Source: Gonocerus acuteangulatus (Eukaryota > Arthropoda > Insecta > Hemiptera > Coreidae). From it: a stretch of DNA of 64,000 nt. The notes under the pieces were generated by a model, which was given only the letters and a program-made list of their open reading frames with translations, did not search any database and had not been told where the DNA came from. Made by a program: the position numbers and the translations under genes. Where the stretch lies: contig OX328131.1 of the NCBI GenBank assembly GCA_946811695.1, positions 11,999,141-12,063,140 on the forward strand, read 5' to 3'. Below, in pieces: positions 1 through 10,428 of the stretch. Each line of letters begins with the position of its first letter. The stretch's first letter is position 1.

Positions 1-212
1 TGTGAGGAATAGTTCTCTATCTTCCCATCGGTAAGCCCATATTGTTATTCTTATATCTAATCTAATATGTAATCTGTTATTCTTATATCTGTTTTCCTAA
101 TAATCCAAACACTTCTAGAGCACATTGTTCTTCTATATATTATGTTCTAGTATTTTATGTTTTGTCTTTTTCCATATATGTATGTATATATGTATGTGTA
201 TTTGTGTATGTA
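1..212. other. AT-rich flank, nothing recognised
   Basis: No reading frame, RNA motif or repeat boundary is visible. The stretch leads into a (TA)n tract. Confidence 0.5.

Positions 213-268
<56 letters not shown>
213..268. repeat. (TA)n microsatellite
   Basis: About 28 uninterrupted TA units. It lies immediately 5' of the Penelope-like end at 270-447. The related copy near 23.6 kb also has a (TA)n tract next to the same sequence, so the microsatellite probably belongs to the element. Confidence 0.9.
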
Positions 269-269
<1 letters not shown>

Positions 270-271
<2 letters not shown>

Positions 272-447
272 CAGTATTACATCCGTCCTACTTGTTTTTT
301 TACAGCCCTGATGAAGGCTTGAAGTTCAAGCCGAAACGTCTGCACAATAAAACCATTTTTATGATAAAATGTAGTTTTATTAAGTAGCAGTGACCGAACC
401 CCGACAATCCCTACCTTGCATCATCTACGGTCAACGATCTCCTCTCA
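270..447 (+). mobile_element. Penelope-like element terminal fragment
   Basis: This block matches, on the other strand, the segment at 23591-23983. Shared parts are the hammerhead motif, the run TTTATTAAGTAGCAGTGACC and the tail ending ACGATCTCCTCTCAA. Hammerhead motifs in terminal repeats are a known property of Penelope-like retroelements, and a hammerhead in this same window sits next to a Penelope endonuclease end (37.0-37.4 kb). No coding part is left here. The assignment is by analogy and shared sequence. Confidence 0.6.
304..344 (+). ncRNA. hammerhead ribozyme motif (type I, Penelope-like)
   Basis: The core CTGATGA (308-314) is followed by helix II GGCTTG/CAAGCC (316-321 with 327-332, loop AAGTT), then GAAA and the palindromic helix III ACGT ending in the cleavage triplet GTC (338-340). 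Helix I should pair GCC with GGC; here the 3' strand reads TGC, so this copy is probably weakened. One extra A lies between the core and helix II, as in all copies of this window. Confidence 0.7.
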
Positions 448-682
448 ATAAAAATAAGGAAGTTATAAAAAAAATGACAGAGTAATCATTTTGATGATTA
501 ATTACATTAAAAGCAGTAAACGCCGAAGCATTGTCACGGAAGCAATCCACAACTACATCCTGGCCTATCGTAAGCCCCTTGGTCGAATATATTATATTAT
601 ACTTTTGTGAAACGTTTCCCTTAGAAATGACCAGAGGAAAACGACTTTTTCTTGTAGACAAAGGATTGTACAGACGAGTAAT
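448..682. repeat. spacer with a partial SINE-2 head
   Basis: Positions about 535-600 resemble 850-905 (both contain TAAGCCCCTTGGTCGA), the outer end of the SINE at 683-910. This looks like a partial second copy of that end. Nothing else is recognised. Confidence 0.4.
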
Positions 683-910
683 TATATATTTAAATTTTAA
701 CGTCCATTATCACGGGGTTTTGTAGCCGGGTTAGGGCTGATGCCTTTTTCTTTTGTCTGAAGAAAAGCCACCGCCCTATAGTGGGAATCGAACCCACGAC
801 CTTTGAGACGGGGTGTAACACACACGGCCACCGGGCCTCCAGACGGGCATTCCACGACTATACCCAGTCCTCCCGTAAGCCCCTTGGTCGAAAAGTCTGT
901 GCGGGTCGGA
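683..910 (-). mobile_element. SINE family 2, tRNA-derived
   Basis: Read on the minus strand it has a tRNA-like head with a B box (GGTTCGATTCCCAC, about 783-800) and an A-box-like GGTGGCCGTGTG. A body containing GGTGGCTTTTCTT and CATCAGCCCTA follows, then a tail TAATGGACGTTAAAATTTAA. The same body and tail recur at 21595-21775, 40233-40400, 45527-45588 and at the right edge of the window. SINEs are transcribed by RNA polymerase III and moved by LINE enzymes; there is no coding capacity. No target duplication was found. Confidence 0.75.
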
Positions 911-1218
911 CTAAAGACCTTCCAACCTTGACCTTCTCCCACTTCTGTAGCTCCACCAGCCCGATCTCCTTCTGTCCTTAGAAAGAGAACATTTCGACAG
1001 CAGGTGGAAGACCACGGGTAGCTACCTTCTAATCAGCAACTCTTCGATTGGATAATAACAGGAATTCTCAAACCGCAGTTGGCAAATCCCTGTTTTTTCT
1101 TACCTGTTATCCTTTTTGTAAGTTTTTTTACCACTCACAAAGTATCTTTATTCGGGATGAAAAGTCGAAACAACCAAATTATTATCTGCATTTACTTAAA
1201 TTCAGCCCCTACAGTAAT

Positions 1219-1219
<1 letters not shown>
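911..1219. other. no gene seen
   Basis: Only short unsupported frames are present; no repeat family was recognised. Confidence 0.5.
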
Positions 1220-1275
<56 letters not shown>

Positions 1276-1437
1276 GCGCATCTACACCTAGGTCATTAGC
1301 GCCGAAATCCAGGGTGCAGCGAGGAATTTTACCAGCGAGCCGTGGGATGATAAAATTCCTGCCGGAGGTTGGGAATCGAACCCACCATCTCCCGCTTATG
1401 AATCCAAGGCGCTAGCCATTAGACCACGGGAGACCCC
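1220..1437 (-). mobile_element. SINE family 1, tRNA-derived
   Basis: On the minus strand the element starts GGGGTCTCCCGTGGTCTAAT (A box), carries the B box GGTTCGATTCCCA, an anticodon-position CAT, a body with CATCCCACGGCTCG, and the tail GGCGCTAATGACCTAG before a run of about 52 A (the T run at 1220-1272). It lies head to head with the copy at 1482-1669. The D- and anticodon-arm pairing is poor, so this is a SINE and not a working tRNA gene. Confidence 0.85.
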
Positions 1438-1481
1438 TCCAGTAATAATAATTACTATTATTTTATATTCTACATGATTTA

Positions 1482-1669
1482 GGGGTCTCCCGAGGTCTAG
1501 TGGCTAGCGCCTTAGATTCATAAGCGGGAGATGGTGGGTTCGATTCCCATCGGCGGCAGGAATTTTCTCATCCCACGGCTCGTTGGGAAAAATCCTCGCT
1601 GTACCCTGGATGTCGGCGCTAATGGCCTAGATGTTGATACGCCGTAAAAAAAAAAACAAAAAAAAAAAC
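1482..1669 (+). mobile_element. SINE family 1 with target duplication
   Basis: Same family as 1220-1437, in plus orientation: A box GGTCTAGTGGCTAGCGC, B box GGTTCGATTCCCA, body, shared tail and poly-A. It is flanked by a perfect 12-bp direct repeat CTACATGATTTA (1470-1481 and 1670-1681), the mark of LINE-driven insertion. The insertion lies directly beside the Helitron end at 1683. Confidence 0.9.
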
Positions 1670-2271
1670 CTACATGATTTAACTAGCTGAATGCCCGTGC
1701 TTCGTCACGGCGGCTAAGAAGTTATTTTATTACGTTAAATAATGCAACATCAAAATTAACGCTACTATGTACATAATTTTGTGCAGTTTATTATAGCATG
1801 GTTCCCGTCATGCTATATGTTATTCATCAATTCATAAGTAATCAAAGTATAAGGTTTCTGGACATTGTGGGCTCCGGACCAGTGTCAAGAAACAGATAAC
1901 GTAGAGATAACCCGTTATCTATAGGTTACCAGTAACAGGAGTTTAAAGGTTCGGGATATTATTACCTCGGATGGGCCATCACCAGGTACAGGGTAAACTC
2001 TATGAGGGACAAAATTACAGTTTATTTATAGCAATTCCAGGTCTGACATCATAGTTGGAATGAAGTTCAAATAGAAATAGTATTATGAAATAAATACAGT
2101 ACGCTAACAGCTGACCTGTTGTCCTAGCAATGCTTGCTGCCTAGGCTTGCCTGCCCTCTAAGCAAATAAAAATTTAAACCCCTCTAAAAATACTTAGAAA
2201 TTCGAATATCAAAAAATCCTTTCTTAGCGAGTGTTTCACGTTCTAAAGGGAGTGTCCATGCAACATTTCAA

Positions 2272-3410
2272 GGTAAAAATGCAGTTTCCAGCCCTCCAAA
2301 CCGATTTCTTTCAAACTTTGCACAATAACGTATTTTGATGCACTAAACACGAATACGATAAAAAAAAAACGTCGGATTTAACTAGGAAAGAAGTTATTAA
2401 GCACATAAGTTCACTGTTGTGCAGGTTATGAGAGCTAATGTAAACAATTAAATTTGTGACGACTTTAAGGCATACATGACTTTAAGGCATAAATGACGAC
2501 TTTAAGGCACACATGCTATGCGTTTCCGCTCGCTATGCTCGCTCAAAAAGATAACAAAACCCCAGTCAATCCAACTCGCTAAAATTAATAGAATATAATA
2601 TTAAGCACTAAAGTTAGGAAGGTTATAAAACTAGGCGTCATCAGCGTATTTGTAAACATGCGCATGCGCAGATACGTAACATTGGCAAACAGAGAACTCT
2701 CATTTTAAATGTTCAGAAACTATTTATTCAAAGATATTGTTAATTTTAAGGGCATTCTCACCCGTCGTCACCTGTCGCTTAAGGGCATACGTGCTATGCG
2801 TTTCCGCTCGCTCAAGAAAATAGTAAAACCCCAGTCAATCCAACTGGCTAAAATTAATAGAATTCTATTAATTTTAGCGAGTTGGATTGACTGGGGTTTT
2901 GTTATCTTCTTGAGCGAGCGGAAACGCATAGCATGTATGCCCTTAAAATCGCCCTAGACATTCTTCTGCATTCCTAGACATTCTTCTGCATTCCTAATCA
3001 TTCGTCCTAGACATTCTTCTGCTATTATAAAGGCATTAGCTAATTATTAAGGGATTTCTGATATATAATACTGTTCATGAACGAAACAAGAAATGTGAAG
3101 AGTGTTTCATTATTAAAAAAAATGATTGTAAATAAATAACTGCTGATGAATTTCGATAATTTATGGTAAATTTCAATTAAACTTCCTTATTACGAACTTT
3201 TCTATACCCGCGCATGCGTATGTTGACAAATTTAGTTGTTTACATTAGCTCTCATAACCTGCACAACAGTGAACTTAAGTGCTTTATAACTTCTTTCCTA
3301 GTTAAATCCGACGTTTTCTTTTATCGTATTCGTGTTTAGTGCAACAAAATACGTTATTGTGCAAAGTTTGAAAGAAATCGGTTTGGAGGGCTGGAAACTG
3401 AATTTTTACC
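2272..3410. mobile_element. long-TIR DNA element nested in Helitron
   Basis: Arms of about 186 bp (2272-2457 and 3225-3410) are inverted copies that start GGTAAAAAT. A perfect 8-bp target duplication CATTTCAA (2264-2271 and 3411-3418) brackets it, and the second Helitron copy lacks the insert, so the boundaries are firm. An 8-bp duplication fits hAT, P or Merlin-like transposases; the superfamily is not decided. No transposase remains. The interior holds a second palindrome (2781-2944) and a related half-module at about 2500-2595. Confidence 0.85.
2781..2944. repeat. internal palindrome with ~80-bp arms
   Basis: The arms run outward from a centre at about 2863 (AATTCT) and are nearly perfect complements: GGGCATACGTGCTATGCG on the left answers CGCATAGCATGTATGCCC on the right. 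The same module, containing ACCCCAGTCAATCCAACT, also occurs singly at about 2500-2595. Confidence 0.85.
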
Positions 3411-3467
3411 CATTTCAAATTATACTGTCAAGTGGTTTGAGCTGGTATTTGACAAATATATAGGAGA

Positions 3468-3795
3468 TATAATTCAATTATTGAATGTATGCTACATGAC
3501 TATCACAGTTTATTATACATATTTTTAATCAGGAACAAAATAACAATTATTACCTCCTAACCGCAAGCAACTTCTGCTTGCCGGCCAAGAAAGAAGGTTT
3601 GGTAAGCTTTGTTTAGATGTTTAGGGCAACCAACCTGAAGGTTAAAATTGCCCGATTTTTTGGTGTCGCCAATGTTTTTTAAATATGATAATGTATGCGG
3701 GTTGTTAGTGCTATTTGCATGATTTTTTTTATTTTTCTCTCGCTCTTTTTTTTATGATTCATTATTTCTTTAATATTTTAAGAAAGGCTACTTTT
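3468..3795. other. no gene seen
   Basis: AT-rich spacer between the Helitron and a Helentron-like element; nothing recognised. Confidence 0.5.
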
Positions 3796-3925
3796 TAGCA
3801 CTTTCCTCCGAAGGAAAGTAGGTATTGAGGTTGGACTCATGACGGAACTTTTGAAAAATTTCTTCAAATCTTTATCGATCCTACCTAGTAGACACCGAAA
3901 ATTTATATATATCTATATATATATA

Positions 3926-3968
<43 letters not shown>

Positions 3969-4870
3969 CTGTTAACACGATAGCGGCCAGAGTTTTTGTT
4001 TTTTCGTCACGAAACTTGGTATATAGCATTCAATTAGCAAACGATTGAACGAGTTCGTTAACCACCAAAGTCGGTCCACCGGAAGGGGGGGGGGTTTACC
4101 CCGAACCCAAAACACTTATTTGACTATGTCAGCCGTAATATTTGTTATATTTCAACGAAACTTGGCATTCGTAGTGTTAATATAGAGAGAAAAGTGAGAT
4201 ATAAAAATGAACTAAATCGGTTCATTAGAAGGGGGGGTTTACTCCGGACCCACAATACCAATTCGCCACTACCAGCCGTGATTTTTGGTATATTTCGACG
4301 AAACTCGGTATTCGTAGTGCTAATCTACAGGTAAATATGTGTTGTAAAAATAAACTAAATCGGTTCATTAGAAGGGGGGGTTTACTCCGGACCCAAATTC
4401 CTAATATACTCATACCGGTCGTAATTTCTGCTGTATTGTAACGAAACGCGGTATACGTCGTGGGTAACTCATGAGAAAGAAGTGTTGTAAAAATGAGCTG
4501 AATCGGTCAATCGGAAAGCGGGGGTTTAATTTGTAATATATTTGAATAGAAAAGCCGGCAGACGTAGGTTCACAAAGCCGCCGCAAGGAGCGCTTTCTAC
4601 CACTAGAGTGACTGTATCCTGTTCCTGCGTTAGATCAAAATACGATAATATGAGGATTTTTGTATTTATTACGTAGTGTAGTAGGTACCATGTGTAAACA
4701 TAACTCTGGATGCAAATTAATAATTGATCAGTTACTCATTACAAAATGAGAACTATTCACGTTTTTATTTTATTTATGTAGGATATTTTAAGCAAATTGT
4801 TCTGGAAAGCAGTCTACACTACCCAAATTCTGAGGAAAGTGCTTAGTTATGCAGCTCCTGCGTGACGGAC
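3796..4870 (+). mobile_element. Helentron-like non-autonomous element, family A, copy 1
   Basis: The 5' end is TAGCACTTTCCTC followed at once by its near-complement (a small palindrome). Next come a conserved block, a central (TA)n tract, and three or four imperfect repeats of about 130-145 bp, each with GGGGGGGTTTACTCC. The 3' end has the inverted subterminal repeat GAGGAAAGTGCT, a mini-hairpin GCAG-CTC-CTGC and the terminus GTGACGGAC. T residues flank both sides. This order (subterminal inverted repeats, microsatellite core, short 3' hairpin, T|T insertion) is that of Helentron-associated elements such as DINE-1. No coding capacity. It is nearly identical to copy 2 (6981-8040). Confidence 0.7.
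3900..3964. repeat. (TA)n core of family A copy 1
   Basis: Interrupted TA tract at the fixed position this family reserves for a microsatellite. Confidence 0.85.
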
Positions 4871-5379
4871 TTTTTACTGTCGTTATCCAACGCAATGCTG
4901 ATTTTCGCAGGGATTTTCAATTCGTCTTTCGTGGACAATTATGTGTTTTATAGACTAAGGATCTTCACATTTTGGACATTTTGTTGGCTCGACCTGATGG
5001 GTCTCATGGTTTCGACATAAGGAATCCATGAAAAAGTTTTGTGTGACCGATTCTTATCGGACCAAAGAAACAAGGGATTTAATCCTAAGTATTAGCTGTT
5101 ATACTTTTTTATTTTTTACTGCATACCGCCAACTGTGCCAATAGCGTGCACATCCATGGTGCGGAAAGTTTCCCAACGGGCCCTAAAATGACAAGAACAA
5201 AAAAGGAGAAGAAAAAAAGAAGTATGGATGATTAAACATGTCAAAACGTAATGCAAAAAATAATAATAATAATAATGTCTATATTTTGTTCTTAAATCCA
5301 TGCAATCATAATTTGTTCCAAAGCAACATTGTAAACACAATACTGTAAACACTGTTCATCCTAACATTATACTACACAC
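4871..5379. other. no gene seen
   Basis: Spacer between the element end and the satellite. A short (AAT)n run lies at about 5258-5275. No frame looks like a protein family. Confidence 0.5.
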
Positions 5380-6271
5380 GATTTAACTATACTCCTAGGG
5401 GGGGGGGGGTGATTGAACTATACTCTTAGGGGAGTGATTGAACTATACTCTTAGGGGGGGGGGGGGTGATTTAACAATACTCTTAGGGGGGTGATTTAAC
5501 TATACTCTTAGGGGGGTGATTTCACTATACTCTTAGGGGGGGTGATTTAACTATACTCTTAGAGGGGTGATTTAACTATACTCTTAGGGGGGTGATTTAA
5601 CTATACTCTTAGGAGGGTGATTGAACTATACTCCTAGGGGGATGATTTAACTATACTCTTAGAGGGGTGATTTAACTATACTCTTAGGGGAGTGATTGAA
5701 CTATACTCCAAGGGGGTGATTTAACTATACTCCTAGGGGGGTGATTTAACTATACTCTTAGGGGGGTGATTGAACTATACTCTTAGGGGGGGGTGATTGA
5801 ACTATACTCTTAGGGGGGTGATTGAACTATACTCTTAGGGGGGTGATTGAACTATACTCTTAGGGGGGTGATTGAACTAAACTCTTAGGGGGGTGATTTA
5901 ACTATACTCTTAGGGGGGTGATTTAACTATACTCTTAGGGGGGTGATTGAACTATACTTCTAGGGGGGTGATTGAACTATACTCCTAGGGGGGTGATTGA
6001 ACTATACTCTTAGGGGGGTGATTTAGCTATACTCTTAGAGGGGTGATTTAACTATACTCTTAGGGGGGTGATTTAACTATACTCTTAGGGGGGTGATTGA
6101 ACTATACTCCTAGGGGGGTGATTGAACTATACTCCTAGGGGGGTGATTTAACTATACTCCTAGGAGGGTGATTGAACTATACTCTTAGGGGGGTGATTTA
6201 ACTATACTCTTAGGGGGGTGATTGAACTATACTCTTAGGGGGGTGATTGAACTATACTCTTAGGGGGGTGA
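5380..6271. repeat. 25-bp G-rich satellite, ~35 units
   Basis: The unit is TGATTGAACTATACTCTTA plus five to eight G (25 bp in the regular part). Units vary at TTTAA/TTGAA and TCTTA/TCCTA, and the first few have longer G runs. Every unit carries one G run on the plus strand, giving regularly spaced G tracts. No reading frame of interest. Confidence 0.95.
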
Positions 6272-6410
6272 CGTCCAAGCGGTTTTCTGCCCTTAAACTA
6301 CCAACCCAACCCAACTCAAAAATGTGAGAAATCCCTGCCACAGGTGGGACTCGACTCCCCCAAGAGATTCTAAGGTGTTAGGCCTTATTTGCTGTTATTA
6401 TATATATATA
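6272..6410 (-). mobile_element. diverged SINE-1-like remnant
   Basis: Minus strand reads GAGTCGAGTCCCACCTGTGG then CAGGGATTTCTCAC, which parallels the B box and body start of SINE family 1. The head is decayed and no tail is clear. Confidence 0.4.
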
Positions 6411-7111
6411 CAGGGTGTCCCAGTATATGTGTCCACCCCATTTTCCTCCTAGAGTTGTTGGAATTTCGAAATGAAACTTGGTAGGTCTTAGTTATGTTGC
6501 ATGAGGTTACTTTTGAAGGTTTAGTTGACTTAGTAACATTCTCCAGTTTTTCTCTAGCGCATCTAACTCTTGATTTTCCAATGGCGGCAGGTATTTTTTA
6601 TGACAAATTCTGATAGAAAATTTAATTTTAAGACTAATTTATTCTGAGACATCTTTTGATCCGACGCACCGTTTGCGCGTAAAACGCAAAAAACTGAAAA
6701 ATTCCTATTTATCACTGAAACCAAGCCTTGTACGTAAAAACACCTCAATGTAAACGTTGTAGCCTATTAATTTTCCTTTCAGATGATACCAAGATCAAAG
6801 TTGTAGATTAAATATTAACGGGGTATTATGAATGAAAACAAAGGCAATTTTTTTTTTAGTTTTATGATAAAATAATTTCATATGGAAAAATAAATTTAAT
6901 CTGTTCTGTTTTATAATAATTTTTATTTACTTTTTTTCATAAAGTAAATAAGTACTTTTTTGTTTATGTCAGCTACATTTTAGCACTTTCCTCCGAAGGA
7001 AAGTAGCTATTGAGGTTGGACTCATGACGGAATTTTTGAAAAATTTCTTCAAATCTTTATCGATCCTACCTAGTAGACACCGAAAATGACCCCCGTTAAA
7101 ATTTATATATA

Positions 7112-7171
<60 letters not shown>

Positions 7172-8547
7172 TATATATATATATGTGTCTGTTAACACGA
7201 TAGCGGCCAGATTTTTTGTTTTTTCGTCACGAAACTTGGTATATAGCATTCAATTAGCAAACGATTGAACGAGTTCGTTAACCACTAAAGTCGGTCCACC
7301 GGAAGGGGGGGTTTACCCCGAACCCAAAACACTTATTTGACTATGTCAGCCGTAATATTTGTTATATTTCAACGAAACTTGGTATTCGTAGTGGTAATAT
7401 AGAGAGAAAAGTGAGATATAAAAATGAACTAAATCGGTTCATTAGAAGGGGGGGTTTACTCCGGACCCACAATACCAATTCGCCACTACCAGCCGTGATT
7501 TTTGGTATATTTCGACGAAACTCGGTATTCGTAGTGCTAATCTACAGGTAAATATGTGTTGTAAAAATAAACTAAATCGGTTCATTAGAAGGGGGGGTTT
7601 ACTCCGGACCCAAATTCCTAATATACTCATACCGGTCGTAATTTCTGCTGTATTGTAACGAAACGCGGTATACGTCGTGGGTAACTCATGAGAAAGAAGT
7701 GTTGTAAAAATGAGCTGAATCGGTCAATCGGAAAGCGGGGGTTTAATTTGTAATATATTTGAATAGAAAAGCCGGCAGACGTAGGTTCACAAAGCCGCCG
7801 CAAGGAGCGCTTTCTACCACTAGAGTGACTGTATCCTGTTCCTGCGTTAGATCAAAATACGATAATATGAGGATTTTTGTATTTATTACGTAGTTGATCA
7901 GTTACTCATTACAAAATGAGAACTATTCACGTTTTTATTTTATTTATGTAGGATATTTTAAGCAAATTGTTCTGGAAAGCAGTCTACACTACCCAAATTC
8001 TGAGGAAAGTGCTTAGTTATGCAGCTCCTGCGTGACGGACTTTTTTCTATTCATATCGATTTTCTGAATTGTTACTTTTTAAAACTTTTAAGGTATGTTT
8101 TTCATTCTAATATCCCGTTAAATATTAAACCTACAACTTTGATCTTGGTATCACCTGAAAGGAAAATTAATAGGCTACAACTTGTGTATCGAGGTGTTTT
8201 TACGTAAAAGGCTTGGTTTCAGTGATAAATAGGAATTTGTCTACAAAAGGGCGATATTTTTCAGTTTTTTGCGTTTTGCGCGCAAGCGGTGCGTCGAATT
8301 AAAAGAATCCTCGGAATAAATTAGTCTTAAAATTAAATTTTCTATCAGAATTCGTCATAAAAAATACCTGCCGCCATTGGAAAATCAAGAGTTAGATGCG
8401 CTGGAGAAAAACTGGAGAATGTTACAAAGTCAACTAAACCTTTAAAAGTAACCTCATGCAACATAACTAAAACCTACCAAGTTTCATTTCGAAATTCCAA
8501 CAACTCTAGGAGGAAAAGGGGGTGGACACATATACTGGGACACCCTG
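6411..8547. mobile_element. DNA element with ~430-bp inverted arms
   Basis: Ends are CAGGGTGTCCCAGTATATGT (6411) and its complement ending at 8547. The arms cover about 6411-6840 and 8097-8547 and differ by small changes. Flanks are TATATA on both sides, so the target duplication is TA-rich but its length cannot be read; this would suit a TA-type transposase. The loop is interrupted by a Helentron-like element (6981-8040); without it the element is about 1077 bp. No transposase is encoded. A transcript would fold into a very long hairpin. Confidence 0.85.
6981..8040 (+). mobile_element. Helentron-like element, family A, copy 2
   Basis: Same structure as 3796-4870: 5' TAGCACTTTCCTC palindrome, (TA)n at about 7107-7184, internal repeats, 3' GAGGAAAGTGCT, hairpin and GTGACGGAC. 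Identity to copy 1 is very high by eye, with a deletion of about 48 bp before the 3' block. It sits in the loop of the long-TIR element 6411-8547, between T residues. Confidence 0.7.
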
Positions 8548-8670
8548 TATATAAAATAAATATAAGTATACATATATTTTAAGGAGAGTCACTTTTGGTA
8601 TCTAGGGATATGATGAGTGTTGATGACGATTTGTAGACTTTTCTTCTGAATGAGCAAAAATTGTAAAAAG
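8548..8670. other. spacer, nothing recognised
   Basis: Short AT-rich segment after the TIR element. Confidence 0.4.
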
Positions 8671-8960
8671 GGGATTTAGTAGAAGATAAGTGCGGAGGAA
8701 TTGATAAAACTAAAAACTAAAATGCAGGATTGTACTGTGGTGTAGCCCAAGGTGCAACGACCTCCCCTATTTTGTTCATAGTTTTACAAAAGCACTTTTG
8801 TTTTCTTGTAATATCCATAAGTATTGTTGAATGTGTAGAAGATTAGTGTGGAGGAATTTATAAAACTAAAAAGCACTATATCCAAAGCAGATTGAACTCT
8901 GGTGTACCCCAAGGTGCAATGACCTCCCCTATTTTGTTCATAGTTTTATAAAAGAGCGTG
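8671..8960 (+). pseudogene. tandemly duplicated reverse-transcriptase motif fragments
   Basis: Two copies of a block of roughly 115 bp (about 8678-8790 and 8835-8952) each translate to a reverse-transcriptase core motif: GVAQGATTSPILFIV in the first and GVPQGAMTSPILFIV in the second. This is the conserved GxPQG...SPxLF segment of non-LTR polymerases. Around the motif both copies have stops and frame breaks, and no catalytic YADD follows. It is a scrap of a LINE polymerase duplicated in place, clearly non-functional; the clade cannot be told. Confidence 0.65.
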
Positions 8961-9426
8961 GTTTGTAAAAACGTGCCGAAGAATCATGACTACTCGTGTT
9001 TATGTGAAAGTGCGTCTTTCATCTTTCTGCATCCGAAGGCCGGTGTGTATTAGACCCGAGGAGCATGACTCAAGTAGCATTGAAATCATCATTTAGGTAA
9101 TAATATGCAAATAGCTAGTCGAAGCTAATATTTCTACCGTTGGATTAATCAGATGAATTTTGGTAATTGGATCTTGATGAAGGATTCACCTGTAAATATC
9201 ACTAATATCAATGGATAAATAAATTTGTTTTACGCAACAGAAGGTCATCAAATAACCTAAATAAGGTTATAGCGTACTGCGGTTTTTTGGTAGGTCAGTA
9301 TAGTGTTTGAAACTATTGGCTCTCATTGCCCAAGAGTTCCTGAATGTCATTCGAGATAAAATATGAGCGTCCCAGAGGTTAAGGGGTCTAAGTAGCAAAC
9401 TCAATATTTTGAGGAAAATAGAGTCA
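8961..9426. other. no gene seen
   Basis: AT-rich sequence without recognised features. Confidence 0.45.
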
Positions 9427-9985
9427 AAGTTGAACTTTATCGTCCCTACCATGTCAAACTATCGAATATGCAAATCGGTGCAAAATAGAGAACGAACATA
9501 TCGTCGATACAAATGCAAAGTATCGAATGTGAAAAAACACATTTTTTTATTTTAAATCTTTGCTGATTGCTGTTGGACTGATGGATGGCACACTCTTGAA
9601 TCTAAGTTCACACAATGAAAGGGGGATGTAACCACTGTCATAAAGTCGAATCTGCCTACTATTTGACTGCCCAAAAGCAAAGTAATAAATAAAAGTATTT
9701 TCACTCTTGGAAGTGGTGATTTTCATATTAGATACTTTGCATTTGCATCGACGATATTCTATCTATTGATATAGTAGTAGTTACTATTGATAAAGTAATA
9801 TATTGAAAAATGGTCTTATCCGATACTTTATTTAAGGCATTAAAGGCTATTCTAAAGGGGTTAGAGTTGCGACAATTTACGACAAGCCGTATCGTACACA
9901 ATACAAGAGCAAAGTCTCGAATCTGGAAAACGAAATTTTGCATATTCGATAGTTTAACCAAGTAGGGGCGATATTTGGAAATAGC
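9427..9985. mobile_element. TIR element with an inner TIR element (family F copy 1)
   Basis: Outer arms: ATCGTCCCTACCATGTCAAA near 9440 answers a copy ending GTAGGGGCGATA near 9970. Inside lies a smaller palindrome, about 9497-9762, with ends ATCGTCGATACAAATGCAAA. The inner element recurs in the opposite orientation at 52286-52552, sharing both ends and the middle block containing GGCAGTCAAATA. No transposase. Target duplications could not be fixed. Confidence 0.65.
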
Positions 9986-10164
9986 GAACACTAGAATTTT
10001 ACAATTAATGACATATGTATATGTATAGAATTTTAATATATTGACATATGTATATGTTTAGTTTCTTTAATTTGTAAGTAACTTTTGGTCTCGAACCTGA
10101 TATCTGTATTTTTAAAATAAAATTGTCTGTACTTTGACAATAGCTATATCCGGGAGTATGTCAG

Positions 10165-10183
10165 GGGGAAAAAAAAAAAGGGG

Positions 10184-10233
<50 letters not shown>

Positions 10234-10396
10234 AGGAAGGAGGAAAAAAAAAGGAGAGAAAAAAGAAAAAAAGGAAAAAGAAAAAAAATCCCCTAAACAC
10301 AGAAAGTGAGGAAAAAAAAGAATGGGCCAAAAAATATATACAAAGTACAAGGTCTAATTTGTTAATACAAAAAAAAAAAAAATAAAGAAATAAAAT

Positions 10397-10428
<32 letters not shown>

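Larger units (their letters stand above)
1683..3467 (-). mobile_element. non-autonomous Helitron, family D, copy 1
   Basis: Read on the minus strand it begins TCTCCTATATATTTGTC (ending at 3467) and ends with a hairpin CCGTG-ACGAAG-CACGG followed by a short spacer and CTAG (1683-1686). The flanks are A (1682) and T (3468). A 5' TC, a 3' stem-loop with CTRR and insertion between A and T are the defining Helitron marks. No Rep/helicase is encoded, so it would need a helper. A second copy lies at 16279-17785 with matching internal blocks. This copy is split by the element at 2272-3410. Confidence 0.85.

Noticed and set aside
1310..1562. tRNA-Met genes
   Set aside because: A and B boxes and a CAT at the anticodon position are present, but arm pairing is poor and each copy continues into a SINE body with poly-A or a target duplication.
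10112..10385. Poly-Lys and poly-Phe frames
   Set aside because: Produced by the A/G tract; no start context, domain or conservation.
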